Under the pieces are notes generated by a model, which saw nothing but the letters and a program-made list of their open reading frames with translations, searched no databases and was not told where the DNA came from. A stretch of 17,864 bases of DNA, taken from positions 1 to 17,864 of the forward strand of contig DJGU01000079.1 of the NCBI GenBank assembly GCA_002432795.1. Reading direction: 5' to 3'. Source of the DNA: Anaerolineaceae bacterium UBA5838 (GTDB taxonomy: Bacteria; Chloroflexota; Anaerolineae; Anaerolineales; Anaerolineaceae). The translations under genes and the position numbers were made by a program. How positions within the stretch are numbered: position 1 is the stretch's first letter; every line of letters starts with the position of its first letter. Positions 1 to 7,720 of this stretch are shown here, in pieces.

Positions 1-555
1 AGCGGCAGGCCAATCAGCGATGTTACCATAACCATCATAAAGGTGAGCCAATAACACACTGCTTCCATCGGGAGATTGCCAATTTAGCAGCGTGGGCGAG
101 CCGTCCGGCACGCCGCGCCACAGGCAAGCGGTATCCATGTGAAAGCCATTCAGGATTTGCGGCAGCTGAGAGAGATGCCCAAAGGGGTCAGGGATGTAGC
201 CAACCATCATGCGCTGACCAAAGATCTGGCAGATATCCTTGCCGATCAAGAGGTTGCGCACGAGCGACTCAGGAGAGACCAGGAATTCATCCGGTAAGAC
301 GTACCATGGGCCGATCAAAATGCGCTGATCCTGGATGTACTTCTGCAAGCGCGGCAGATTTGCCATGCGCACCTGCAAGTAATCCTCCAGCACGATCGTC
401 TGCCCATCCAGCATGAAATGCAGGTAATCCGGGTCCTTATCCAGGATGATCAGGAGATTGTCCACGAGGTGGACGAGTTGCAGGCGGAACTGTTGAAAGG
501 TCTTGTACCATTCACGATCCCAATGCGTATGAGAAACAACATGCAAGGTCTGCAT
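1..555 (-). CDS. GH38 alpha-mannosidase, N-terminal part (cut by window edge)
   Basis: Retaining exo-alpha-mannosidase of glycoside hydrolase family 38, which removes alpha-linked mannose using a Zn-assisted double displacement. The frame is open from an ATG at 555 to base 1, giving 185 residues; bacterial members usually have roughly 800-1000, so most of the protein lies outside. The N-terminus reads MQTLHVVSHTHWDREWY: His11 and Asp13 match the family's zinc ligands. DPFGH at 123-127 matches the nucleophile motif, with Asp123 as catalytic nucleophile and third zinc ligand. A typical family segment LPDEFLVSPESLVRNLL lies at about 87-103. There is no signal peptide, so the enzyme is probably cytoplasmic. 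An AGGAG ribosome binding site sits about 6 bases before the ATG. It lies downstream of the restriction genes on the same strand, across a 141-base gap. The motifs make the family certain; the exact linkage specificity is unknown. Confidence 0.93.
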   Translation of the reverse strand, partial: MQTLHVVSHTHWDREWYKTFQQFRLQLVHLVDNLLIILDKDPDYLHFMLDGQTIVLEDYLQVRMANLPRLQKYIQDQRILIGPWYVLPDEFLVSPESLVRNLLIGKDICQIFGQRMMVGYIPDPFGHLSQLPQILNGFHMDTACLWRGVPDGSPTLLNWQSPDGSSVLLAHLYDGYGNIADWPAA

Positions 556-585
556 AAGCTCTCCTTGAGGCTCAGATTTTCTCTA

Positions 586-591
586 ATTATG
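586..591 (-). promoter_or_regulatory. Possible extended -10 promoter of the GH38 gene
   Basis: CATAAT preceded by TGG (extended -10 form) lies about 30 bases upstream of the GH38 start, in the gap after the restriction endonuclease gene. No good -35 hexamer is seen at the right distance, so this is a weak call. Confidence 0.3.
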
Positions 592-696
592 CCATAAAGG
601 GGTAAGTTAAGGCGGTGTAGGCACCAGTTTCAGTACTACAACAGTTATGTCTTGACATCAGTTGTATCAAGCTATTGTTCTAACCTTACTTCCCCG

Positions 697-1308
697 CTAA
701 GGAGCAATTCCTAATATTACTAGAGGAACTGCAGGAACACCCCGGCCTTGTCTTATGACATTATATAGCTCACCTTCATAATATGAAGGCCCGGAACTCA
801 TTTCTTTTTGCATTGATTTCATGGGAAGAATTTCGATTCCAACATCGATGTGATCACCGATGTAAAAAGCGAGATGCTTTACGAAGAGATCATATGCGAC
901 AAAGGAATATTTCCCAAATTGGACTTCTATCGCTACACGGTCTTTCACAAAATCTGTTTGGTTATAGCTTCTGATGGCTTCTTCACCTTCGGCTTCGATT
1001 TCTGCCTTTTGTTCTGCAGGCGACATCTGCAATGTTCTTCTAATAAGCTTTTCACTTCTAGTCACCCAATAGCTTACCCGACTCTCCTCCCATCCACAAT
1101 CGCTTAATAACTTTTTAAAGGCGAAATTAATGTCTTTGGGACTATAAAGAAACTTACCGACCATTGTGATTTCTTTTGAGATTTTTGTTCGAAATCTATT
1201 TGCATCTACCCTCCCTATAACTTCCAGGATTTCATTCCAGAGTTCTGGTTTATGAACTAGTAGGTACTCCAACCCGTTTAAGTGAGAATAGGTTTCAATA
1301 AGATTCAT
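697..1308 (-). CDS. BglII-like type II restriction endonuclease
   Basis: Putative type II restriction endonuclease of 203 residues (R.BglII has 223). The region DFVKDRVAIEVQFGKYSF carries Asp119, Glu128 and Gln130. Their spacing (D-8-E-1-Q) is the same as the R.BglII active site Asp84, Glu93, Gln95, in which Gln replaces the usual Lys of the PD-(D/E)XK fold. Downstream, SYYEGELYNV and VPLVILGI match the SLYYE and VPIRLVGL regions of BglII as I recall them. Its ATG lies inside the 3' end of the methyltransferase gene (14-base overlap), so translation is probably coupled and methylase is made first. Base composition is AT-rich compared with the flanking genes, suggesting transfer. The cognate site may be AGATCT-like, but this is inference. 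An alternative is a related BglII-fold enzyme of other specificity. No controller (C) protein gene is visible. Confidence 0.83.
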   Translation of the reverse strand: MNLIETYSHLNGLEYLLVHKPELWNEILEVIGRVDANRFRTKISKEITMVGKFLYSPKDINFAFKKLLSDCGWEESRVSYWVTRSEKLIRRTLQMSPAEQKAEIEAEGEEAIRSYNQTDFVKDRVAIEVQFGKYSFVAYDLFVKHLAFYIGDHIDVGIEILPMKSMQKEMSSGPSYYEGELYNVIRQGRGVPAVPLVILGIAP

Positions 1309-2206
1309 AAAAAAGAGTCTCCTTATTGTTTTCTGATGGTGGAATATAAATTGGTTTATTCATTGGCCTAGTCTTAAGTACGCCAGCAAGCTCTTTTTGA
1401 ACCCGATCTATTGAAATATCCACATACTTCTGCACTATTTCGCTGCCAGCTCCTTTTCTTTGATGCCTGAGAGCAGCTACGATAGTAGTACCAGTGCCTA
1501 AGTATGGATCAAAGACCCAGTCACCTTCATTGGTCAACGAAAGGACAAATCTTTCGATTAATTCGACTGGAAACTGGCAAGGGTGATCTAATTTTTCGAT
1601 GTGATTATTCTTAACATTTGGAATATTCCATACATCCCCAGGGTTTTTTCCTAATGGGTTTCCGCTAAGTTTGCCAATATTCGGACCCTTAAAATGTTTC
1701 TTATTAGGATACTTTTGAGGGATACGAATTGGATCTAAATTAAATACATAGTTGTCAGTTTTAGAAAACCACAGGACGGTTTCATACCGACCTGAGAGTC
1801 GTTTAGTGCTGTGTAGCCCATGCTCAAAGTGCCATATAATTCGATTTCGAAGTTTTAGACCAAGTTGTTCAAATATTGGATAGATCATTATATCTAAAGG
1901 AATAATGGAGCCATTTTCAACAAAGTTGCCTGTTTGCCAACAAATGCTTCCTGTTGTACGTAAGGTGCGAACACATTCGTTAATTATTATTGTTTGTTGA
2001 TTAATATATTCCTTTAGATCTACTTTCTTTTCATATTCCTTACCAATATTGTAAGGTGGTGACGTAATTATCAATTGAAAAGTCTCATCAGGTATCGACT
2101 TGAGGAAATCAATTGCGTCACCAGAGTAAACTGAAATTCTCTCATTTGCATCGAAATCCGAGCGAATTGTTTGAGAATCAAAAGGAATAGGTTCTTGCTT
2201 CATCAT
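1295..2206 (-). CDS. Type II DNA methyltransferase (beta class, TSPPY; likely N4-cytosine)
   Basis: S-adenosylmethionine-dependent DNA amino-methyltransferase of 303 residues, partner of the adjacent endonuclease. Catalytic motif IV TSPPY is at 48-52 and the AdoMet-binding motif I DPYLGTGTT is at 233-241, so the order IV then I marks the beta class. SPPY rather than DPPY is typical of N4-cytosine enzymes, although some N6-adenine enzymes share it. The conserved CQFPVELIERFV segment precedes motif I. As far as I recall, M.BglII is also an N4-cytosine enzyme, which fits the partner. Translation starts at one of two tandem ATGs (2206 or 2203); there is no clear ribosome binding site, and the -10 box is so close that the mRNA may be nearly leaderless. 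The C-terminal 40 residues are family-variable. The family is certain; the methylated base is inferred. Confidence 0.93.
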   Translation of the reverse strand: MMKQEPIPFDSQTIRSDFDANERISVYSGDAIDFLKSIPDETFQLIITSPPYNIGKEYEKKVDLKEYINQQTIIINECVRTLRTTGSICWQTGNFVENGSIIPLDIMIYPIFEQLGLKLRNRIIWHFEHGLHSTKRLSGRYETVLWFSKTDNYVFNLDPIRIPQKYPNKKHFKGPNIGKLSGNPLGKNPGDVWNIPNVKNNHIEKLDHPCQFPVELIERFVLSLTNEGDWVFDPYLGTGTTIVAALRHQRKGAGSEIVQKYVDISIDRVQKELAGVLKTRPMNKPIYIPPSENNKETLFYESY

Positions 2207-2217
2207 GATTAATGGTA

Positions 2218-2223
2218 ATTATA
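2218..2223 (-). promoter_or_regulatory. Candidate -10 box (TATAAT) of the restriction-modification operon
   Basis: A perfect TATAAT lies 11 bases upstream of the methyltransferase ATG, in the 46-base gap after queG. This would put the transcript start about 5 bases before the start codon, giving a very short leader, in line with the missing Shine-Dalgarno. No convincing -35 is present. Read-through from queG is the alternative. Confidence 0.4.
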
Positions 2224-2252
2224 ACCTGATTGCAACATTCAGAACTGATGTC

Positions 2253-3284
2253 TCAGAACTGTGAAAGCGCCCATTGGGCTGCTTCGCGCACGACTTCATC
2301 CGCTTCGTTGGCGGCGCAGTCCATCAGGGCGGCTTTTGCCTCCTCAAGGCGGGCGTTGCCAAGCGCAATCGCGACATTGCGGCGGAAGCCCTGGTATTTT
2401 GCCCGCAAGACAGGTGTCTTGGCATAGCGAGATTTAAATTCTGCTTCCGTGAGCAAAAACGATTCGATCAGGTCTGGATGTGGATCGAGCGCTTGCGCAT
2501 GATCAAATAGTGATGAGGTGTTTTGTAGATTTTGATTGGAGGGGCAAATGGTCTGGCAGGTGTCGCAGCCGAAGATGCGCTGACCGATCAATGGGCGAAA
2601 GGCAAGCGGAATAGGCCCGCGGTGCTCGATGGTGAGGTAAGAAAGACAGCGGCGGGCGTCGATCGTCCGGTTGGGAAGGATGGCTTTGGTGGGGCAGGCC
2701 ATCTGGCAGCGGTGGCAATTGGCGCAATCGGTGTTGGTGAGAGGCTTATCCGGCTGGAGGGGCAGGTCAACCAGCAGTTCACAGAGAAACAGCCAGGATC
2801 CGTAAGCCTTGGAGGTCAGGCAAGAATTGCGGGCAATCCACCCCAGGCCGGCATTCTGAGCATAGTCTTTTTCAAGGATGGGAGCAGTATCCACACACAC
2901 CATATGCTTGAATGCCTGGTCAGTCAGTTGGGCAATTTTCTGCGCAAGAATCTCTGCGGCAGCTTTGAGCAACTGGTGGTAATCAGGTAAAAGAGCATAA
3001 GCGGCAACACTTCCCTGGTTTTGTTGGGGTTTTTGGGTATTGGCAGGCGCAGGATAGGCTGCACCGAGGCTGATGACAGTGCGGCACCCCGGCAGCAGCC
3101 TGGTTGGCTCATACCGGGCTTCAATGGCGTTTGGTCGCGCCATGTAAGCCATTCCAGCATGATTTCCAGACTCAACCCAATCCAGGTAAGCCCCGTAATG
3201 GGGTGGAGTATCCGCGCGGCTGAAACCGCAAAGCACAAAGCCGAGACTTAATGCCTCGGCTTTGATCAATTCTTCAAGGGACAT
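2253..3284 (-). CDS. queG: Epoxyqueuosine reductase QueG
   Basis: Cobalamin- and iron-sulfur-dependent enzyme that reduces epoxyqueuosine to queuosine in the wobble position of GUN-anticodon tRNAs, the last step of queuosine synthesis. From the chosen ATG it has 343 residues (E. coli 379). The VDTAPILEK motif at 131-139 holds the Asp proposed as proton donor. Two 4Fe-4S sites follow: C187-x2-C190-x2-C193-x3-C197 (CANCHRCQMACP) and C240-x2-C243-x3-C247 (CDTCQTIC). The tail (about 296-340) is a HEAT-like repeat, as in QueG. The frame stays open to an ATG at 3341 inside the upstream lipoprotein gene, but the ATG at 3284 is preferred: it starts the conserved MSLEELIKAEALSLGF, has an AGGC-type ribosome site and leaves 10 bases after the lipoprotein stop. 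The two may be co-transcribed. No other queuosine genes are present. Confidence 0.95.
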   Translation of the reverse strand: MSLEELIKAEALSLGFVLCGFSRADTPPHYGAYLDWVESGNHAGMAYMARPNAIEARYEPTRLLPGCRTVISLGAAYPAPANTQKPQQNQGSVAAYALLPDYHQLLKAAAEILAQKIAQLTDQAFKHMVCVDTAPILEKDYAQNAGLGWIARNSCLTSKAYGSWLFLCELLVDLPLQPDKPLTNTDCANCHRCQMACPTKAILPNRTIDARRCLSYLTIEHRGPIPLAFRPLIGQRIFGCDTCQTICPSNQNLQNTSSLFDHAQALDPHPDLIESFLLTEAEFKSRYAKTPVLRAKYQGFRRNVAIALGNARLEEAKAALMDCAANEADEVVREAAQWALSQF

Positions 3285-3294
3285 GCTGCCTGCT

Positions 3295-3933
3295 TTAGAT
3301 GATGGTGTATTCAAACCAGAATACAGCAAAACCAACATCACTGGGGTTCACGATCATCCAATCGCTCTTGACTGCGCCGGTATCTGTGGGGGCGGTGAAC
3401 TCGATCGTGATCTGCACACTCATATTTGGGGGCACATCGTAGGGCATATTGATCTTAGTAGGAGCGCCCATAGCCGGTCCGCCGGTGTGCATGATGTAGT
3501 AGCTCGTATTCCAGGTGGTTGTGCCGGTGTTCATCAAGGTGACAACCACGCTAAATTTTCCGCCAGCGGTGATGTTGGTACCGTCGGCTGGTGAACTGTA
3601 GGTCCAAACGCCGGCATCAACACCTGTTTGTGCTAGCGGCGGAGTGGCTGTGGCTGGTCCGGTGACAGTGCTGGTGGGAAGACCAACCGCGGCAGTTGGA
3701 ATTGCAACTGTGGCAGTGGGGGGAGCCAGAGTGGGGGAAGGCGCCAGCGTTGGAGCGGGCGTTTCAGTAGGGCGCGCAATTTCGGTTCGGGTCAGCTGAA
3801 CCGCAATGGTTTCAGCCACGTAGGTTTTCATCTGTTCAGGACCGGGCGTGCTGACACGCGGTCCGCAAGCGCTCAACGCCAGGATTGCCGCGCTGAGCCC
3901 CAAGAGTAGTTTAGGTAGTTTTGATCGTCTCAT
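3295..3933 (-). CDS. Lipoprotein with NBR1-type Ig domain (212 aa)
   Basis: Predicted membrane-anchored surface lipoprotein of unknown function. It has a Lys/Arg-rich start, a hydrophobic segment, and the lipobox LSAC at 20-23, with Cys23 the lipidated residue. A Thr/Pro/Ala-rich linker with repeated PT/ATPT-like motifs follows to about residue 105. The C-terminal ~105 residues form one beta-sandwich of the kind found next to BRCA1 (NBR1 Ig-like): a VTLMNTGTTTWNT segment, a PPNMSVQITIEFTAP strand and DWMIVN. In bacteria this domain probably binds other proteins or carbohydrate, but no substrate is known. AGGAGG lies about 5 bases before the ATG, and a 15-base palindrome lies just upstream of that. 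It is followed after 10 bases by queG. Confidence 0.85.
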   Translation of the reverse strand: MRRSKLPKLLLGLSAAILALSACGPRVSTPGPEQMKTYVAETIAVQLTRTEIARPTETPAPTLAPSPTLAPPTATVAIPTAAVGLPTSTVTGPATATPPLAQTGVDAGVWTYSSPADGTNITAGGKFSVVVTLMNTGTTTWNTSYYIMHTGGPAMGAPTKINMPYDVPPNMSVQITIEFTAPTDTGAVKSDWMIVNPSDVGFAVFWFEYTII

Positions 3934-3943
3934 TATTCCTCCT

Positions 3944-3958
3944 GGTCTTTAAAAGACC
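3944..3958. promoter_or_regulatory. 15-bp palindrome next to the lipoprotein ribosome site
   Basis: GGTCTTTAAAAGACC is a near-perfect dyad (6-base arms, short A/T centre) lying about 10 bases upstream of the start codon of the 212-aa lipoprotein and directly before its AGGAGG. It could be an operator or a leader hairpin close to the ribosome site. TTGACA-like boxes occur further upstream on the minus strand, but no good -10 pairs with them. Confidence 0.4.
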
Positions 3959-4020
3959 GGGTTTTGTTGATAAACAATTGTCAAGGCGATTGCCTGTTTT
4001 GTCAAGCTTAGCCATGTGCA

Positions 4021-5175
4021 TCAAGGCGCAATGACCGGGGCGAGCAGATGGACGGTGTCCCCCTGGGGGGAGCCATTCGCCTCAAGCTGCAGGATGATCC
4101 GAACGCTTTTTCCGGAAAGCGCGGACAGGTCCTGGCGGATACTCAGCAGCTTGCCATCGTGAACCTTCTGCCATCGCGCGATCTCCACCAGCGGCTTATC
4201 GCCCTCCTGGTAACTGAGCCGCAAAGTTACATCGCAGGAGTCCTGATCCTTCGCACAGCCAAAAATTGTGCTGAATTTAGCGTTTTCAGGTATCAGCATG
4301 ACAGGTAATGTGCCCCGCAGTATGCCATCCTGAATCTGCTGAACACCGAGCCACATGGCCGGTTCGTTATCCTTAGCGCCATTTTCAAGCACTGGCGCAA
4401 AGTCCGTGTAGGCAAAGCCAAGCGTGTCAGTTGGCAGACCCGGGCAGGGAAGTTCGTCTGAGGCGTTGCTCCAGCGGATGCTGCAAGCCATGGCAACCAG
4501 GTCAATCTTATCGGTCATGACCTGGATCTCCACCCAAAAGGTCTGGGATGGATCCTTGAAGCTGAAAAGCACTCCGTCTGCATTGCGCAGTTTGAAATCC
4601 GCCCGGTAGCTGCCGCCAACCAGTGGGGAGGTGAAAGGGATGGAGATTGTCACACTGCTGCCCGGCGGAACGGAACTTTCGGTGAGAGGAAGGGCTGCAG
4701 GCGCATTCATAGGGTCGCCGCTGCTGAAAACGACATCATAATCCGCGTTCCAGGTGCAGGAGCCCGCGTTGCGCAGCGTCCAGGTCTTTGTGAAGACCAT
4801 GCCTGGGGGAAATTGGCTGCCATCTGGGATGGTTTCATCAATAAATGCGGCCTGGTCGCAACTTCCGGAGGAAGTGGGCGTTTGCAGAGGGGCTGTGGTG
4901 GGAACTGCGGGATCAGTTGGCAGGCTGAGGGTGGGAGCAGGGCTTGGCTCGGAGCTTGGCAGAACCGGAGAAGGCACAAAGGAGATTGCTGCTTGGGTTT
5001 GAGCAGCCTGGTCCGTTGCCACGATATCGGTGGTGAGTGCCTCAACCGTGCGGGCAACCTCGGTGCGAACACTATCCAGGGGGTCTGTGGGGGTGGCAGT
5101 GTTGGGTTGGGGCTGACAGGCGCTGAAAAGCAGCACCACCAATGAAAAGAGTAGTAAAAATTTTTGTGCCTTCAT
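4021..5175 (-). CDS. Lipoprotein with NBR1-type Ig domain and extra C-terminal domain (384 aa)
   Basis: Predicted exported lipoprotein. The lipobox FSAC ends at Cys20. A long Thr/Pro/Ser-rich linker spans about 21-105. An NBR1-type Ig domain follows at about 106-220, with features typical of the family: CDQAAFIDETIPDGSQFPPG, FTKTWTLRNAGSCTWN, PPGSSVTISIPFTSP and YRADFKLRN. Two Cys inside this domain may form a disulfide. The last ~160 residues hold a further beta-rich domain with additional Cys residues (CSIRWSNASDELPC, CAKDQDSC) that I do not recognise; it resembles a carbohydrate-binding jelly roll only in general character. The gene has a GAGG ribosome site, lies 87 bases from the next lipoprotein on the same strand, and is separated from the ABC operon by a strong terminator. 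Function unknown; probably extracytoplasmic binding. Confidence 0.85.
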   Translation of the reverse strand: MKAQKFLLLFSLVVLLFSACQPQPNTATPTDPLDSVRTEVARTVEALTTDIVATDQAAQTQAAISFVPSPVLPSSEPSPAPTLSLPTDPAVPTTAPLQTPTSSGSCDQAAFIDETIPDGSQFPPGMVFTKTWTLRNAGSCTWNADYDVVFSSGDPMNAPAALPLTESSVPPGSSVTISIPFTSPLVGGSYRADFKLRNADGVLFSFKDPSQTFWVEIQVMTDKIDLVAMACSIRWSNASDELPCPGLPTDTLGFAYTDFAPVLENGAKDNEPAMWLGVQQIQDGILRGTLPVMLIPENAKFSTIFGCAKDQDSCDVTLRLSYQEGDKPLVEIARWQKVHDGKLLSIRQDLSALSGKSVRIILQLEANGSPQGDTVHLLAPVIAP

Positions 5176-5177
5176 AT

Positions 5178-5192
5178 ATTAACCTCGTTAAT
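5178..5192. promoter_or_regulatory. 15-bp palindrome over the ribosome site of the 384-aa lipoprotein
   Basis: ATTAACCTCGTTAAT is a perfect dyad with 6-base arms around CTC. On the minus strand its centre is the GAGG ribosome site 7 bases before the ATG, so an operator or an RNA hairpin here would directly control translation or transcription. A possible promoter on the minus strand is TTGCAA, 17 bases, GTTAAT, but its -10 overlaps this dyad and conflicts with the ribosome site. Confidence 0.4.
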
Positions 5193-5216
5193 GGGAGGTG
5201 TTGCAAGTATAACGCC

Positions 5217-5253
5217 AAAAAACAGCAGACCGATCAGTCTGCTGTTTTTTTTT
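5217..5253. terminator. Strong bidirectional intrinsic terminator
   Basis: A perfect inverted repeat (AACAGCAGAC, 6-base loop, GTCTGCTGTT) is flanked by an A-run on the left and a T-run on the right, so it gives a GC-rich hairpin plus U-tract on both strands. On the minus strand it closes the ABC exporter operon, whose last stop codon lies 10 bases before it, and separates that operon from the lipoprotein gene downstream. Confidence 0.9.
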
Positions 5254-5262
5254 AGGGATGGG

Positions 5263-6510
5263 TCAAGCCCGGCGGTGACCGATGAAGACCGTCCGCAAAA
5301 ACACACCGATATTCATCTTCTGCCCGCTGAGCAGATACTGAGAGCTAAAGAGATTTGCAACTCCCCTGATGACGATGATGACTGTGCCAAACAACAACGC
5401 CAAGCTGGTTATGAGCTGCCAGGCGGGAACGGGACCAACCGAGAGCCGGGTGAGCATCACGACCGGGGATGTGAAGGGGAAGAGCGTCATGAAGGTGGTA
5501 AAGGTTGAGAAAGGTGTCTCGATCAATTGGTTGATAGACATAACCGTGAAAATCAGTGGAAGATTCAGCACGAAGGTGGACTGATTTCCCTCCCGAAGAT
5601 TGGGAGCCACAGCGCCCATGCCTGCCATCAGGCTGCCATAGAGCAGAAAACCGCCGATGAAGAAAGGCACGCTCGCCACTATCACATTGATAGGAATGCT
5701 GATATTTTGCAAGAAAGGCAGCGAAGTTTTGCCCACGTCCATCAGCAAAACCAGGGTGCCAAACCAAATAACCATCTGGAGCAGACTCAGCGAGCCAAAT
5801 GCCAGAATCTTGCCAATGAAGAGATCCAGAGGTTTTGCGGAAGAGAGTAGGATTTCGATCGTTTTGTTCTCTTTATCCTTGGTGACAGCGTTTAGCATCA
5901 CGCCAGAACTGATCAGAATGATCATGTAGAAGAACATGGTGACTGCGTATGGGACCCAATAAGTGGCGGCGTTGGACTGGTCGCGCGTGTCAGCGGTTTC
6001 GGGATTGAGGTATTCATAAGTAAAGGTGGTGGGGTTCATAAAGCGCATGAAGCGCTCCTGGTCAGCCCCAAGCAGGTTGTAATTGATCAGATCTTTGAGC
6101 AAATCCTGCTGCAGGAGCTCGGTGATCATGCTGATTTGAGGTTTGATGAAGCGCATGCTGCCAGTTTCGAGGTAGTCAGGTTCAATCACGTAAAACCCCT
6201 GCAACTGACCAGCAGCGGTCTTCTCACGCGCTTCTTCCTCTGAAACCTCCGGCACGAGTCTGCCTTGTGTCAGCCAATCGGGATACTCCTTGATCACGTT
6301 CCCCATGTCCACAACCCCAATCGGCAGAGGATTGGCGACTTCCTGCACAAATATCTCCTGAAAGGACAGGGATTCGTCCTGGTTGATGAGGTTTAAAACT
6401 CCCAGCAGCAAAGAGGGGATCAGGGGCACCAGGATCAAACTGAGGATAAAAGATCGGCGCCTGAGAACCGTTAGAAATTCAAATTTGAAGACTTTCAAAA
6501 TATCACGCAT
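5263..6510 (-). CDS. ABC-2 type permease (NatB-like), second of the pair
   Basis: Integral membrane subunit of an ABC exporter, 415 residues. The arrangement is that of the NatB/ABC-2 family: a short cytoplasmic N-terminus, one membrane helix at about 21-42 (SFILSLILVPLIPSLLLGVL), an outside domain of about 140 residues, then a group of five or so helices from about 185 onward, with the conserved cytoplasmic segment NAVTKDKENKTIEILLSS between the first two. Its ATG overlaps the stop of the preceding permease by 8 bases, showing translational coupling. Together with the ATPase and the other permease it should form an ATPase plus heterodimeric permease exporter. Relatives move sodium, antibiotics or peptides; substrate cannot be read from the sequence. 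A terminator follows immediately. Confidence 0.9.
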   Translation of the reverse strand: MRDILKVFKFEFLTVLRRRSFILSLILVPLIPSLLLGVLNLINQDESLSFQEIFVQEVANPLPIGVVDMGNVIKEYPDWLTQGRLVPEVSEEEAREKTAAGQLQGFYVIEPDYLETGSMRFIKPQISMITELLQQDLLKDLINYNLLGADQERFMRFMNPTTFTYEYLNPETADTRDQSNAATYWVPYAVTMFFYMIILISSGVMLNAVTKDKENKTIEILLSSAKPLDLFIGKILAFGSLSLLQMVIWFGTLVLLMDVGKTSLPFLQNISIPINVIVASVPFFIGGFLLYGSLMAGMGAVAPNLREGNQSTFVLNLPLIFTVMSINQLIETPFSTFTTFMTLFPFTSPVVMLTRLSVGPVPAWQLITSLALLFGTVIIVIRGVANLFSSQYLLSGQKMNIGVFLRTVFIGHRRA

Positions 6511-7720
6511 TGCGGGTCTCCTTCTTGAAGATCTCTTTGAACCGGAGCCGCCTGCTGTATTGCAGCATACCGCGTTTGAAGACCACCCCTGCCAGCCAAA
6601 ACATCAGCAGGGTGAATGTAATGATGGCCACGAACACTAACCCGATCTCCAGCGGAGAAACTGAGCTAATAGCCATGCGAAGAGAGAGCGCCAAGGGTGC
6701 ACTGAGAGGGATAAAACTCAGAACTCTGGCGAGGATGCCGTTGGGGTTGCTGAGAAAGACGTTGAAAAAATAGAACGGAATCATCATTGGCAGCACCATC
6801 AGACCGATTACGCCCTGTGACTCCTCCGTGCTTGTCATGGCTGCACCGATAGTTGCCATCAGGGCTGCCGTGAAGAGGAAGGAGAGGACCATTAATGCGA
6901 GGCTGATCACCAGGTAGGAGCCTGAAAGATGAATGTCCGCTAGGAATCCCAATTTGCTGCGGAACAGAAATCCCGCGATGCCAAGCAGAAGCACCCAAAC
7001 AACGATTTGAGTCAGACCCACTCCGAGATTGCCAACAATTTTGCCAGCCATGATCTCCCGCGAGGGGACAGAGGTGAGCATGATTTCAATCGTGCGGTTT
7101 TCTTTTTCTTCCACCAGAGCCTTGAGCAGATAACCGCCGCTGGTCATCACAACGATGAAATTGAGTATGCCAATGACAGCCGGCACAACGATCCGATGCC
7201 AGCCAGTTCCGTCGGAGGTCTGGGAGCCGTCCAATGATTGCAGACTGATGGAGCTGCCCTCTCTGATCCGATGTAATACTGCATAATCGATGTTCTCAGC
7301 AGCCATGAGATTCGCACTGATGAAGTCGGTGATCACTGAATGAACGCTGCTGTCGGGCTGCTTGTTGGTCCAGTAGGTCAACTGATACCGCGAAGCGTAA
7401 TCTTCGGGGACTACAGCGAATCCCTGGATCTCACCGGTTGAAGCCGCAGAGCGCGCGGTGCTTTCATCAGGATAGACATTTAAATATATTTGCGGATTAA
7501 AGAAGGTTGATTCCTTCGAATTGTCCGGCTCGAGCTGGATGAGACTGCCATTATCCACGATCCCAACCGGACGGGTGTCAAAAGAAAACCGCGAAAGCAG
7601 CAGCGAGATGACAAGGATCAGCCCAAAACCAAGCGGAACGCTTACCAAAGAAAGCCAGAAACGTTTGTTGCCAACATGATGCAAGTATTCGTACCTGGCA
7701 ACGTTCATGGTTTTATTCAT
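6503..7720 (-). CDS. ABC-2 type permease (NatB-like), first of the pair
   Basis: Integral membrane subunit of an ABC exporter, 405 residues from the chosen ATG. It starts MNKTMNVARYEYLHHVGNKR, then a helix at about 22-43, an outside domain of about 140 residues, and a helix cluster from about 185. The conserved KALVEEKENRTIEIMLTS segment corresponds to VTKDKENKTIEILLSS of the partner permease, so the two are paralogous. A longer frame reaches back to 7786, inside the ATPase gene, but the ATG at 7720 is favoured because it overlaps the ATPase stop by 8 bases, exactly the overlap seen at the next junction, and gives a normal N-terminus. It acts with the ATPase encoded upstream. Substrate unknown. 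Confidence 0.9.
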   Translation of the reverse strand: MNKTMNVARYEYLHHVGNKRFWLSLVSVPLGFGLILVISLLLSRFSFDTRPVGIVDNGSLIQLEPDNSKESTFFNPQIYLNVYPDESTARSAASTGEIQGFAVVPEDYASRYQLTYWTNKQPDSSVHSVITDFISANLMAAENIDYAVLHRIREGSSISLQSLDGSQTSDGTGWHRIVVPAVIGILNFIVVMTSGGYLLKALVEEKENRTIEIMLTSVPSREIMAGKIVGNLGVGLTQIVVWVLLLGIAGFLFRSKLGFLADIHLSGSYLVISLALMVLSFLFTAALMATIGAAMTSTEESQGVIGLMVLPMMIPFYFFNVFLSNPNGILARVLSFIPLSAPLALSLRMAISSVSPLEIGLVFVAIITFTLLMFWLAGVVFKRGMLQYSRRLRFKEIFKKETRNA

